In this document: positions 1-8,256 of the stretch, piece by piece
How the letters are laid out: each line of letters opens with the position of its first letter
How positions within the stretch are numbered: position 1 is the stretch's first letter
NCBI GenBank assembly: GCA_023435545.1
Contig: JAEYRQ010000390.1
Coordinates: 1-8,256, forward strand
Length of the DNA stretch: 8,256 nt
Source: Pseudomonadota bacterium
GTDB taxonomy: Bacteria; Pseudomonadota; Alphaproteobacteria; Rhizobiales; Tepidamorphaceae
Reading direction: 5' to 3'
Program-made: the position numbers and the translations under genes
The notes under the pieces: generated by a model
Databases searched by the model: none
What the model saw: only the letters and a program-made list of their open reading frames with translations
Told to the model about the DNA's origin: nothing

Positions 1-2648
<2,648 letters not shown>

Positions 2649-2651
2649 TAT

Positions 2652-2672
2652 CCTGCAAGGAGATCCCGCAGG
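2652..2672 (+). promoter_or_regulatory. Cyclase ribosome binding site within a possible hairpin loop
   Basis: AAGGAGAT at 2657-2664 is a strong Shine-Dalgarno match 11 bases before the ATG at 2676. It is flanked by CCTGC (2652-2656) and GCAGG (2668-2672), which can pair as a 5-bp stem and leave the Shine-Dalgarno in the 11-base loop. If the stem forms, the site stays exposed and the rather long spacing to the ATG is shortened. The ribosome site is well supported; the hairpin is short and inferred only. Confidence 0.6.
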
Positions 2673-2675
2673 GCG

Positions 2676-3947
2676 ATGTTCGAGGAGTTCGACGGGCCGG
2701 CGGCGAGCGGGGCACCCGGTGATTCAAGCCTCGTCCAGGGCGTCTCCGACTGGCTGATCGACCGCGCCTTCGACGATTCCGACATCCTCGAGATTCTGCG
2801 CGAACTGTGCGAACGGCTGTGCGCGCTCGGCATCCCGCTGGAGCGTGTCAACCTGTCCTGGTCGACCCTCCATCCGATGATCGAGGCGGAGTCCGTCATC
2901 TGGCAGCGCGGCAGCGCGGTCGTGCTCGAATCTTTCCCCCACGCCGATTTCCAGCGCGAAGAGTGGCTCCAGAGCCCATTGCGCTACGTAATCGACAACG
3001 ACCTGCCGGCGCTGCGGCGGCGGCTGACCGGTCCCGAGGCACTGCTCGACTTCCCCCTGCTCGTCGAGTTCGCGAAACGCGGCGGCACGGACTACGTGCT
3101 GCTCGCCACACGCTTCCTTATTCCTCGCGCCGAGCTTCGCACCGGGGCCGGCGAAATGCGCGGCGGGGCCGGCGGCATCGTGGTCAGCTGGATGACCAGC
3201 CACCCCGGCGGCTTCACCAACCGCCACCTCGCGGTGCTCGAACGCCTGCAGCGGCGGCTTGCCCTGACCTGCAAGAGCATCATCCTCGCCCGCATCACGC
3301 GCAATATCGCCAACGCCTATCTGGGCCGTATTGCGGCGAGCCGCGTGCTGTCCGGCCAGATCCGTCACGGCGACGGCGATACGATCGATGCGGTTGTGTG
3401 GTACTCCGACCTCAGGAACTCGACGGCATTGGCCGAGACGATGCCGCGCGAGCGCTACCTGTCGCTGCTCAACATCTACTTCCACTGCACGGCGGGAGCG
3501 GCGCTGGCGGCTGGCGGCGAGGTGCTGGATTTCATCGGCGACGCGGTTCTGGCGATCTTCCCATACCGTGACTCCGCCACCCGCTTCGAGGCCATCCGGG
3601 GCGCCAGCCAGGCGATCGGACAGGCTGACACGCGCCGGCGCGAGGCGCTCGACGCCGATCCCGATCTGCCGCTGGACTTCGGGATCGGGGTGGATGCCGG
3701 CACCGTGGTGTTCGGCAATATCGGCGTACCGGAACGCCTCGCCTTCTCGGTGATCGGTCCGACCGTGAACCAGGTCGCCCGGATCGAGAAGCTGACCAAG
3801 GAGACCGGCGCCACGGCGCTGGCCACGCTCAGCATAGCCGAAGCCGCGCCCGGCCTGTGGCGGCCGGCGGGTGCGCGCCAGGTCCAGGGGCTTTCCGCGC
3901 CCCTCGACCTCTACGCCTGGATCGGCGGCGAGGGCAGGCTGCAGTAG
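2676..3947 (+). CDS. Class III adenylate/guanylate cyclase domain protein
   Basis: The 423-residue product probably makes cAMP (or cGMP) from the nucleoside triphosphate. Residues 1 to about 205 form an N-terminal region I do not recognise; it could be a GAF-like sensory fold, with no membrane segment or signal peptide visible, so the protein is likely cytosolic. The catalytic domain spans about 235-385. Both metal-binding aspartates are present (D245 in WYSDLRNST, D289 in FIGDAV), as are the GNIG turn (347-350) and the transition-state residues N365 and R369 (VNQVARIE). The substrate-specifying pair is unusual: D285 where Lys is typical, and S358 where Asp or Thr/Ser occurs; Ser fits a class IIIb-type site. 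The C-terminal segment GLSAPLDLYAW resembles the usual end of such cyclases. The ATG was chosen for its strong Shine-Dalgarno. The gene is 27 bases after secA with no obvious terminator between, so read-through from secA is likely. The domain call is firm; activity and product are inferred. Confidence 0.93.
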   Translation: MFEEFDGPAASGAPGDSSLVQGVSDWLIDRAFDDSDILEILRELCERLCALGIPLERVNLSWSTLHPMIEAESVIWQRGSAVVLESFPHADFQREEWLQSPLRYVIDNDLPALRRRLTGPEALLDFPLLVEFAKRGGTDYVLLATRFLIPRAELRTGAGEMRGGAGGIVVSWMTSHPGGFTNRHLAVLERLQRRLALTCKSIILARITRNIANAYLGRIAASRVLSGQIRHGDGDTIDAVVWYSDLRNSTALAETMPRERYLSLLNIYFHCTAGAALAAGGEVLDFIGDAVLAIFPYRDSATRFEAIRGASQAIGQADTRRREALDADPDLPLDFGIGVDAGTVVFGNIGVPERLAFSVIGPTVNQVARIEKLTKETGATALATLSIAEAAPGLWRPAGARQVQGLSAPLDLYAWIGGEGRLQ

Positions 3948-4028
3948 CCTCCAGCCCCGCTCTGCTCAGACTGCCCGCGCGACCTTCGGCTCCGGCACGA
4001 ACCTCGAAAGCCCGTCCGCGTTATGGTA

Positions 4029-4046
4029 GGTCGCAGCCTTGCGATC
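4029..4046 (+). other. Hairpin upstream of the lipid kinase start
   Basis: Bases 4029-4035 (GGTCGCA) can pair with 4040-4046 (TGCGATC) through six Watson-Crick pairs and one G-T wobble, with a GCCT loop. It lies in the 122-base gap between the cyclase stop and the kinase ATG and ends 23 bases before that ATG. A C/T-rich run (CCCCTCCTCCC, 4046-4056) follows rather than a T-tract, so it is a poor intrinsic terminator. It could be a 5'-leader structure or chance in GC-rich DNA. Confidence 0.35.
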
Positions 4047-4069
4047 CCCTCCTCCCATGGGCCCCGCAC

Positions 4070-4966
4070 ATGACCCGACCTCGCCTGCTCCTGGTGGCCA
4101 ACCCCAACGCCTCGCGCGTCCGGGAAGGGCTGGGACCCGCCCTCGCAGCCCTCGCCGGGGCAGGGTTCGACCTGAATCTCCGCTGCCCGGGATCGGGCGC
4201 AGAAATCGCGGCCATCATCGAGGCCGAATGCGGCGAGGCGGACGGCGTGGTGGTGGCGGGCGGCGATGGGACCGTCAATGCAGCCGCCGACGCGCTGATC
4301 GCCTGCGGCCGGCCGGTCGGCCTGCTGCCGCTGGGGACAGCCAACGACCTCGCGCTGACCCTCGGCATTCCCGCCGACCCGGTCGCCACCGCCGCCGTGA
4401 TATCGGATGGCGCGACCCGCACCGTCGATGTCGGGCGGGCCAACGGCCACGCCTTCCTCAACGTCGCCTCCATCGGCCTGTCGGTGAAGATCGCCGAACG
4501 GCAGGATCCGGCGCGCAAGCAGCAATGGCGGGCGCTGAGCTACATCATCACCACCCTGCAGGTTCTCGGCGAGGCCGACCGCTTCGCCGCCCGGATCACC
4601 TGTGACGGACGGTCCGTGGACGTCGAGGCCTATCAGATCGCGGTCGGCAATGGCGTCCACTTTGGCGGTGGCCTGACGGTGGCAGAGGACGCCGCCATCG
4701 ACGACGGCATGCTGGACGTCTATGCGATCGAGGCGGAATCGCTCGCCGAGGTGGTCGGGCTGGCACCGGCGCTGCTCGCGGGAACGCAAGGCCGGCGAGC
4801 CGGCGTGACCGCCCTGCGGGGCCGCCGGGTGCGCATCGAGACGGCACGCCCGATGTCGGTCAACACCGATGGCGAGGTGACCACGGAGACACCGGTCGAG
4901 CTGAGCGTCGATCGCGCGGCACTCACCTTCTTCGCACCATCCGATCCAAGGCAGGAGGGATCGTGA
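4070..4966 (+). CDS. YegS/diacylglycerol kinase-family lipid kinase
   Basis: The 298-residue product is a soluble or membrane-associated kinase expected to phosphorylate a lipid hydroxyl (diacylglycerol, phosphatidylglycerol or a sphingoid base) with ATP. The DAGK catalytic domain begins with LLLVANPNA at residues 6-14. It continues with the nucleotide-binding GGDGT (64-68), PLGTANDLA (87-95), the family DDGMLDV (211-217) and the late NTDGE motif (265-269) typical of YegS/BmrU proteins. Length matches the family, which is usually about 290-320 residues. The frame extends upstream to an ATG at 3857 inside the cyclase gene, but those 71 residues are Arg/Pro/Ala-rich and unlike the family, while ATG 4070 sits just before the first beta strand. 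No Shine-Dalgarno precedes 4070; the leader is instead C/T-rich, so the start may be leaderless or weak. The stop overlaps the permease start (GTGA), implying co-expression. The family is firm; the substrate is unknown. Confidence 0.93.
   Translation: MTRPRLLLVANPNASRVREGLGPALAALAGAGFDLNLRCPGSGAEIAAIIEAECGEADGVVVAGGDGTVNAAADALIACGRPVGLLPLGTANDLALTLGIPADPVATAAVISDGATRTVDVGRANGHAFLNVASIGLSVKIAERQDPARKQQWRALSYIITTLQVLGEADRFAARITCDGRSVDVEAYQIAVGNGVHFGGGLTVAEDAAIDDGMLDVYAIEAESLAEVVGLAPALLAGTQGRRAGVTALRGRRVRIETARPMSVNTDGEVTTETPVELSVDRAALTFFAPSDPRQEGS
4953..4958 (+). promoter_or_regulatory. Ribosome binding site deciding the GTG start of the permease
   Basis: AGGAGG at 4953-4958 is a full consensus Shine-Dalgarno lying inside the last codons of the kinase gene. 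It is 4 bases before the GTG at 4963, a short but workable spacing. It supports the GTG over any downstream start and, with the GTGA overlap, suggests translational coupling. Confidence 0.75.
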
Positions 4967-6738
4967 GCATCGACCAGATCGTCGTATTCGCGATCTTCTT
5001 CAGTGTGTTCGCGCTGCTCGTCTATGGACGGTGGCGCTACGATCTGGTCGCCCTGGCCGCCCTGTTCGCGGGGCTTGTCGCCGGCGTGGTGCCGGTAGAC
5101 GAGGCCTTCGCCGGGTTCGGCCATCCCGCCACGTTGATCGTTGCGATGGTGCTGGTCGTTTCGCGCGGCCTGATGAACTCGGGCGCCGTGAACTTCATCG
5201 CCCGGCTGGTGGCGAACGGGGCGCAGTCCATCGGCCGCCACATCCTGCTGCTCGGCGGCGTCGGCGCCGCGCTCTCGACGGTCATGAACAACGTCGCCGC
5301 CCTGGCGATGCTGATGCCGGTCGACATCGAGACCGCGCATAAGGCGGGCCGCAGCCCGGGGGCGACGCTGATGCCGCTGTCGTTTGCCACCATTCTCGGC
5401 GGGATGGTGACGATGATCGGCACCCCGCCCAACATCATCATCGCCCAGTTCAGTCGCGAGGCCGGAGGTTCTTCGTTCGGCTTCTTCTCCTTCGCGCCGG
5501 TCGGGCTGGTCTGCGCCGTCGCAGGGCTGGCCTTCATCGCCCTGGCCGGCTGGCGGCTGATCCCGAAGGAGCGAACCGCGGTCAGTTCGCCGCAGGCACT
5601 GCTCGACATGAAGGGCTATACGGCCGAGGTGGTCGTCGGCGAGGAGTCCTCAATCGTCGGCAAGATGGTGCCGGAGCTCGACAAGGTCGCGGAGGACGCC
5701 AACGTGACCGTGACGGGCCTGGTGCGTCGCGGCAAGCGGCTGGCCGGGCGGGCACGGCGGGCCAAGGTGCAGAAGGGCGATATCCTCGTCCTCGAAGCCT
5801 CTCCCGCTGCGATCGATCGGTTCGTCGGGTCGTTGAAGCTCGGCTATATCGGCCAGGAGCGGCACCGCCGGGAGGCGGGGGTCGATCTCGCGCTCAGCGA
5901 AGTGGTCGTTCCGAGCCGGTCCCGCCTGGACGGCCGCTCGGCCGACGATGCGCGCCTGCTGACCTATTTTGGCATCACCCTGCTGGGCATCTCCCGGCAG
6001 GGCAAATCCTCCAGGGAGCGGGTGAGGCGCATGCCGATCCAGGGCGGCGACGTGCTGCTGCTGCTCGGTCCGCCGGATCGCCTCGCCGAAGCCTCCGCGC
6101 GCCTGGGCATGCTGACGCTGGCCGAGCGCGGTCTGACCGTCACCCGCTACGGCAGGGCCTGGCTCGCCGTGGGGCTGTTCGCCGCCGCCGTCCTCCTCGC
6201 CAGTACCGGCCTGATTCCGTTGGCGGTGGCACTGATCGGCGTGGTTGTCGGGTACGCAGTGTCCGACATCGTCCCACCCCGCCAGCTCTACGAGAGCATC
6301 GACTGGCCCGTGGTCGTGTTGCTCGGCGCGCTGATCCCGCTCGGGACGGCACTTGAGGATACGGGCGGCACCGCTCTTCTGGCGGGCGGTCTCGTGACGC
6401 TGGCCGCCGGCTTCCCGGCGTGGGTGGTCGTGCTCATCCTGCTGGTGGCCACGATGTCGCTGTCGGACGTGCTCAACAACAACGCCACCGCGATCGTCGC
6501 CGCCCCCGTCGCCATTGAGGTAGCGCGCACCCTCGAGGTTCGCCCCGACGCCTTCCTGATGGCCGTCGCGGTGGGGGCCTCCTGCGCCTTCCTCACCCCG
6601 ATCGGCCACCAGAACAACACGCTGGTGATGGGCCCGGGGGGCTACTCCTTCGGCGACTACTGGCGCATCGGCCTGCCTCTGGAGGCGATCGTCGTCGGCG
6701 TCGGGCTGCCCGCCATCCTGTTCGTCTGGCCGCTGTAG
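4963..6738 (+). CDS. SLC13-family anion permease with two RCK_C (TrkA-C) domains
   Basis: The 591-residue inner-membrane protein belongs to the SLC13/DASS ion transporter family, whose members move sulfate, phosphate, di- or tricarboxylates, usually with Na+ or H+. Hydrophobic segments occupy about 5-200 and 398-591. The first half carries the STVMNNVAALAMLMP hairpin (105-119) and MIGTPPNII (151-159). The second repeats the pattern with SDVLNNNATAIVAAP (501-515) and LTPIGHQNN (544-552), the inverted-repeat layout of this fold. Between them lie two cytosolic RCK_C-like modules, about 217-291 and 304-385, each ending in a Gly-Asp hydrophobic strand (KGDILVLEA, GGDVLLLLG). This architecture resembles E. 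coli YfbS and algal SAC1/SLT-type sulfate transporters. RCK_C domains often bind small ligands, so gating by a cytosolic ligand is plausible. It starts at GTG with a consensus Shine-Dalgarno and overlaps the kinase gene by 4 bases. The family is firm; substrate and coupling ion cannot be read from the sequence. Confidence 0.93.
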   Translation: MSIDQIVVFAIFFSVFALLVYGRWRYDLVALAALFAGLVAGVVPVDEAFAGFGHPATLIVAMVLVVSRGLMNSGAVNFIARLVANGAQSIGRHILLLGGVGAALSTVMNNVAALAMLMPVDIETAHKAGRSPGATLMPLSFATILGGMVTMIGTPPNIIIAQFSREAGGSSFGFFSFAPVGLVCAVAGLAFIALAGWRLIPKERTAVSSPQALLDMKGYTAEVVVGEESSIVGKMVPELDKVAEDANVTVTGLVRRGKRLAGRARRAKVQKGDILVLEASPAAIDRFVGSLKLGYIGQERHRREAGVDLALSEVVVPSRSRLDGRSADDARLLTYFGITLLGISRQGKSSRERVRRMPIQGGDVLLLLGPPDRLAEASARLGMLTLAERGLTVTRYGRAWLAVGLFAAAVLLASTGLIPLAVALIGVVVGYAVSDIVPPRQLYESIDWPVVVLLGALIPLGTALEDTGGTALLAGGLVTLAAGFPAWVVVLILLVATMSLSDVLNNNATAIVAAPVAIEVARTLEVRPDAFLMAVAVGASCAFLTPIGHQNNTLVMGPGGYSFGDYWRIGLPLEAIVVGVGLPAILFVWPL

Positions 6739-6743
6739 CGGCC
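6728..6743 (+). other. Stem-loop spanning the permease stop codon
   Basis: GGCCGC (6728-6733) and GCGGCC (6738-6743) form a perfect 6-bp stem around a TGTA loop. The TAG stop (6736-6738) lies in the loop and the first base of the 3' arm. The bases after it are GTTCC, not a T-run. It may act in mRNA 3'-end formation with the larger hairpin downstream, or be chance. Confidence 0.3.
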
Positions 6744-6777
6744 GTTCCATCGCCCGCAGCGGTGATCGCAGCCCGGC

Positions 6778-6802
6778 GGCGCCGGCCACGCGAGCCGGCG
6801 CC
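6778..6802. terminator. Candidate bidirectional terminator hairpin between convergent genes
   Basis: GGCGCCGGC (6778-6786) and GCCGGCGCC (6794-6802) make a perfect 9-bp, all-G/C stem with a 7-base loop (CACGCGA). It stands in the 95-base gap between the permease stop (6738) and the L,D-transpeptidase stop (6834), where a shared terminator is expected. Neither strand has a T-tract after the stem, so it is not a canonical intrinsic terminator. It could be Rho-assisted, a pause site or a 3'-end-protecting structure. Nothing else is evident in the gap. Confidence 0.5.
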
Positions 6803-6833
6803 CTGCAGAAGGATCTATGGAAATGCCTTCCGG

Positions 6834-8256
6834 CTACCGGAGGCCGATGTCCGCCTGCGGCATGACCGGCGCCTGGACGGGCACCATGTCCGCCGGGATC
6901 GAGACCTGCCCGACGGTGGCGAACAGATCGAAGATCGCGAAAGGATCATCGTTGTGGACGATGGGCGCGAATGCGCTGGTGGGCGTCAGCTGCGGCAGCG
7001 CACCATCGGCTTCGGCGCTGCGGTCGGCCGGCTTGCTGCCGGGCAGCGGCGCCGGCATGTCCTGCGGCACCGAGCCCGTCGTCATCGGGTCGGCATCGGC
7101 CTCCTCGACCGACACCGGTTCCCCGTCCGGCTGCTCCTTGCTGAGCACACGCAGACCGCCGGTGATGTCGACCAGCTTTCCCCAAACGCCCGAGAACGCG
7201 GTCGCCACGGCGGGAATGCCGGACGCGCGCAGGGCGACGGGCTCGCCGGTCTGGTCCGCAGGCGCCTCGCCTTCGTTTCCGTCCTGCGAGCTGGCCGCGG
7301 CAAAGGCGACAGCCGGGGCCTGGGCCGGAGTGGACTGGGCCGGAGTGGACTGGGCCGGGGTGGACTGGGGACGGGCGGCCTGGGCGACGCGCGTAAGGGC
7401 GCGCTCCGCCGGCGTCGCCGCCTCGTAGTCGGCCGAGCCCTGCTCCTCCAGCGAGGCGAACATTACCGCCTGGCCGTTTGCCTGCTGCTGCTCCTGCAGA
7501 CGGATCTCTGCGAGCGCCACCTGATAGGCGGTCTCGTCGCGCATCTGCTTCGAGGCAACGGCGACCTTGATCGTCTCGGGCACTTCGAGTGCCGGGCAGG
7601 TGGCCGTCGGCTCGAGGCGACGCCGCGGATCGGCGGATGAGGCATTGAACACGTAGTCGCGCCCGCACACGTCGACCTTTGGCGGGATGCCGGTCACCTC
7701 GAAATGGTCCGACCCCTCCTTCAGGCGGCGCCAGAACGGCATGTTCGGGTTGCCGGCATGCTTGGCCATGTTGGCGGGGGTCATGCGGAACGGATAGGCC
7801 TGGACCTGGAAATCGCGCTGACCGCCCCGGAACGCGTCGCGGGCGAGCGCATAGATCTCCGCGATCTGCTCGTCCTCCATCGAATAACATCCGGCCGACG
7901 AACAGGCGCCATGCACCATCAGGTGGCTGCCGGTACGCCCGTGCGAACGGTCATAGGCGTTGGGGAAGCCCAGGTTGAACGACAGGTAGTAGCTGGAATT
8001 CGGGTTCATCTGCGCCGGGGTGACCGTGTAGAAACCCTCGGGCGCCTGCCGGTCGCCCTCTTTCAGCTTTGGCCCGAGATCGCCGGACCATTTGCAGATG
8101 TCGTAGCTCTTGAAGAAGGCGAAGCGGCCGCCTTTGGTGGGCTTCCAGACCTCTAGGACGTTCTCTTCCTTGTAGATGCGCACGAGGAGCGGGTCCTCCT
8201 TGCGCATCCCCTTCTCGCTCAGTTCCTTGAGCGTGGCCTGGCTGAGCGGCTTGAGG
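6834..8256 (-). CDS. YafK-like L,D-transpeptidase (YkuD fold), 5' partial
   Basis: This gene on the minus strand encodes a periplasmic L,D-transpeptidase-family enzyme. Such enzymes use a Cys nucleophile to form 3-3 peptidoglycan crosslinks, attach proteins to peptidoglycan, or, as in E. coli YafK, release them. Reading from ATG 8207, the catalytic domain covers about residues 6-175. It includes EGDRQAPEGFY (50-60), HGRTGSHLMVHG (89-100) and the active site CSSAGCYSM with nucleophile C107 (codon 7887-7889). The frame stays open to the right edge, and the 16 upstream codons read LKPLSQATLKELSEKG, resembling the region before this domain in homologues I recall. The real start and expected signal peptide are therefore outside, and M at 8207 is probably internal. 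After the domain comes an unusual tail of about 270 residues, rich in Ala, Pro and Gln, with a short helical stretch (about 225-255), QSTPA repeats (281-295) and a hydrophobic end segment (about 413-445). It converges with the permease. The family call is firm; the reaction is inferred. Confidence 0.93.
   Translation of the reverse strand, partial: LKPLSQATLKELSEKGMRKEDPLLVRIYKEENVLEVWKPTKGGRFAFFKSYDICKWSGDLGPKLKEGDRQAPEGFYTVTPAQMNPNSSYYLSFNLGFPNAYDRSHGRTGSHLMVHGACSSAGCYSMEDEQIAEIYALARDAFRGGQRDFQVQAYPFRMTPANMAKHAGNPNMPFWRRLKEGSDHFEVTGIPPKVDVCGRDYVFNASSADPRRRLEPTATCPALEVPETIKVAVASKQMRDETAYQVALAEIRLQEQQQANGQAVMFASLEEQGSADYEAATPAERALTRVAQAARPQSTPAQSTPAQSTPAQAPAVAFAAASSQDGNEGEAPADQTGEPVALRASGIPAVATAFSGVWGKLVDITGGLRVLSKEQPDGEPVSVEEADADPMTTGSVPQDMPAPLPGSKPADRSAEADGALPQLTPTSAFAPIVHNDDPFAIFDLFATVGQVSIPADMVPVQAPVMPQADIGLR
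7321..7365 (-). repeat. Three tandem 15-bp repeats encoding QSTPA
   Basis: TGGGCCGGAGTGGAC occurs at 7321-7335 and 7336-7350, and with one change (G for A) at 7351-7365. The unit is a multiple of three and is in frame with the minus-strand L,D-transpeptidase, giving three QSTPA pentapeptides at residues 281-295. It lies in a low-complexity tail, probably disordered. The near-identity at DNA level suggests recent slippage expansion, so copy number may vary between strains. Confidence 0.9.

Noticed and set aside
3934..3950. AGGCT/AGCCT inverted repeat at the cyclase stop as a terminator
   Set aside because: The stem is only 5 bp with no T-tract, within chance expectation for this composition.
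4022..4027. TATGGT as a -10 promoter element for the kinase gene
   Set aside because: No -35-like TTG element lies at a suitable distance upstream (GAACCT at 3999-4004), so I would not call a promoter.
3857..4069. Upstream extension of the lipid kinase to ATG 3857
   Set aside because: It overlaps the cyclase gene, and its 71 residues are low-complexity Arg/Pro/Ala unlike the family, which begins just after ATG 4070.
5650..6789. Minus-strand open frame opposite the permease (379 residues)
   Set aside because: It is a shadow of the permease; its Gln/His/Arg/Asp-rich composition reflects the complement of hydrophobic codons.
7321..7365. CRISPR or mobile-element repeat at the 15-bp tandem units
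   Set aside because: The units are directly adjacent without spacers and in frame inside a coding region, so this is a protein repeat.
6762..7640. Plus-strand open frames opposite the L,D-transpeptidase, including one with GVDWA repeats
   Set aside because: They are antisense to a clear YkuD-family gene, and the repeats are the complement of the QSTPA repeat. No ribosome site or domain supports them.

Overview
The window is a GC-rich, densely coding stretch of a bacterial chromosome, most probably from an alphaproteobacterium of the Rhizobiales type. Three things point there: the SecA carries the extra segment before its [11 protein letters not shown] motif that is common in alphaproteobacterial SecA; the class III cyclase is of a kind familiar from rhizobia; and the L,D-transpeptidase belongs to the YafK-like group with an HGxCSSxGCYSM active-site motif and a long Ala/Pro-rich tail. 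The lineage is inferred from remembered family features, not from a database search. I see no mobile element, RNA gene, CRISPR array or frameshift.

Layout. Bases 1-2648 (+) hold secA, whose first ~55 codons lie left of the window. Only 27 bases later, 2676-3947 (+) encodes a class III nucleotide cyclase behind a Shine-Dalgarno site that may sit in a small hairpin loop. After a 122-base gap, 4070-4966 (+) encodes a YegS/diacylglycerol-kinase-type lipid kinase, which overlaps by 4 bases (GTGA) with 4963-6738 (+), an SLC13-family anion permease with two cytosolic RCK_C domains. A 95-base convergent gap with a strong GC hairpin follows. On the minus strand, 8256-6834 encodes a YafK-like L,D-transpeptidase whose N-terminus lies right of the window.

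How the genes may work together. Most of the products serve the cell envelope: SecA drives protein export, the lipid kinase phosphorylates a membrane lipid, the permease moves an anion, and the L,D-transpeptidase acts on peptidoglycan. Gene spacing suggests two transcription units on the plus strand, secA-cyclase and kinase-permease, with the kinase and permease probably translationally coupled. No shared pathway is proven.

I did not find a clearly new multi-gene system. The points most worth checking are the cyclase's acidic residue where a substrate-specifying Lys is normally found, the kinase-permease coupling, the unusual start region of the kinase gene, and the repeat-bearing tail of the L,D-transpeptidase.
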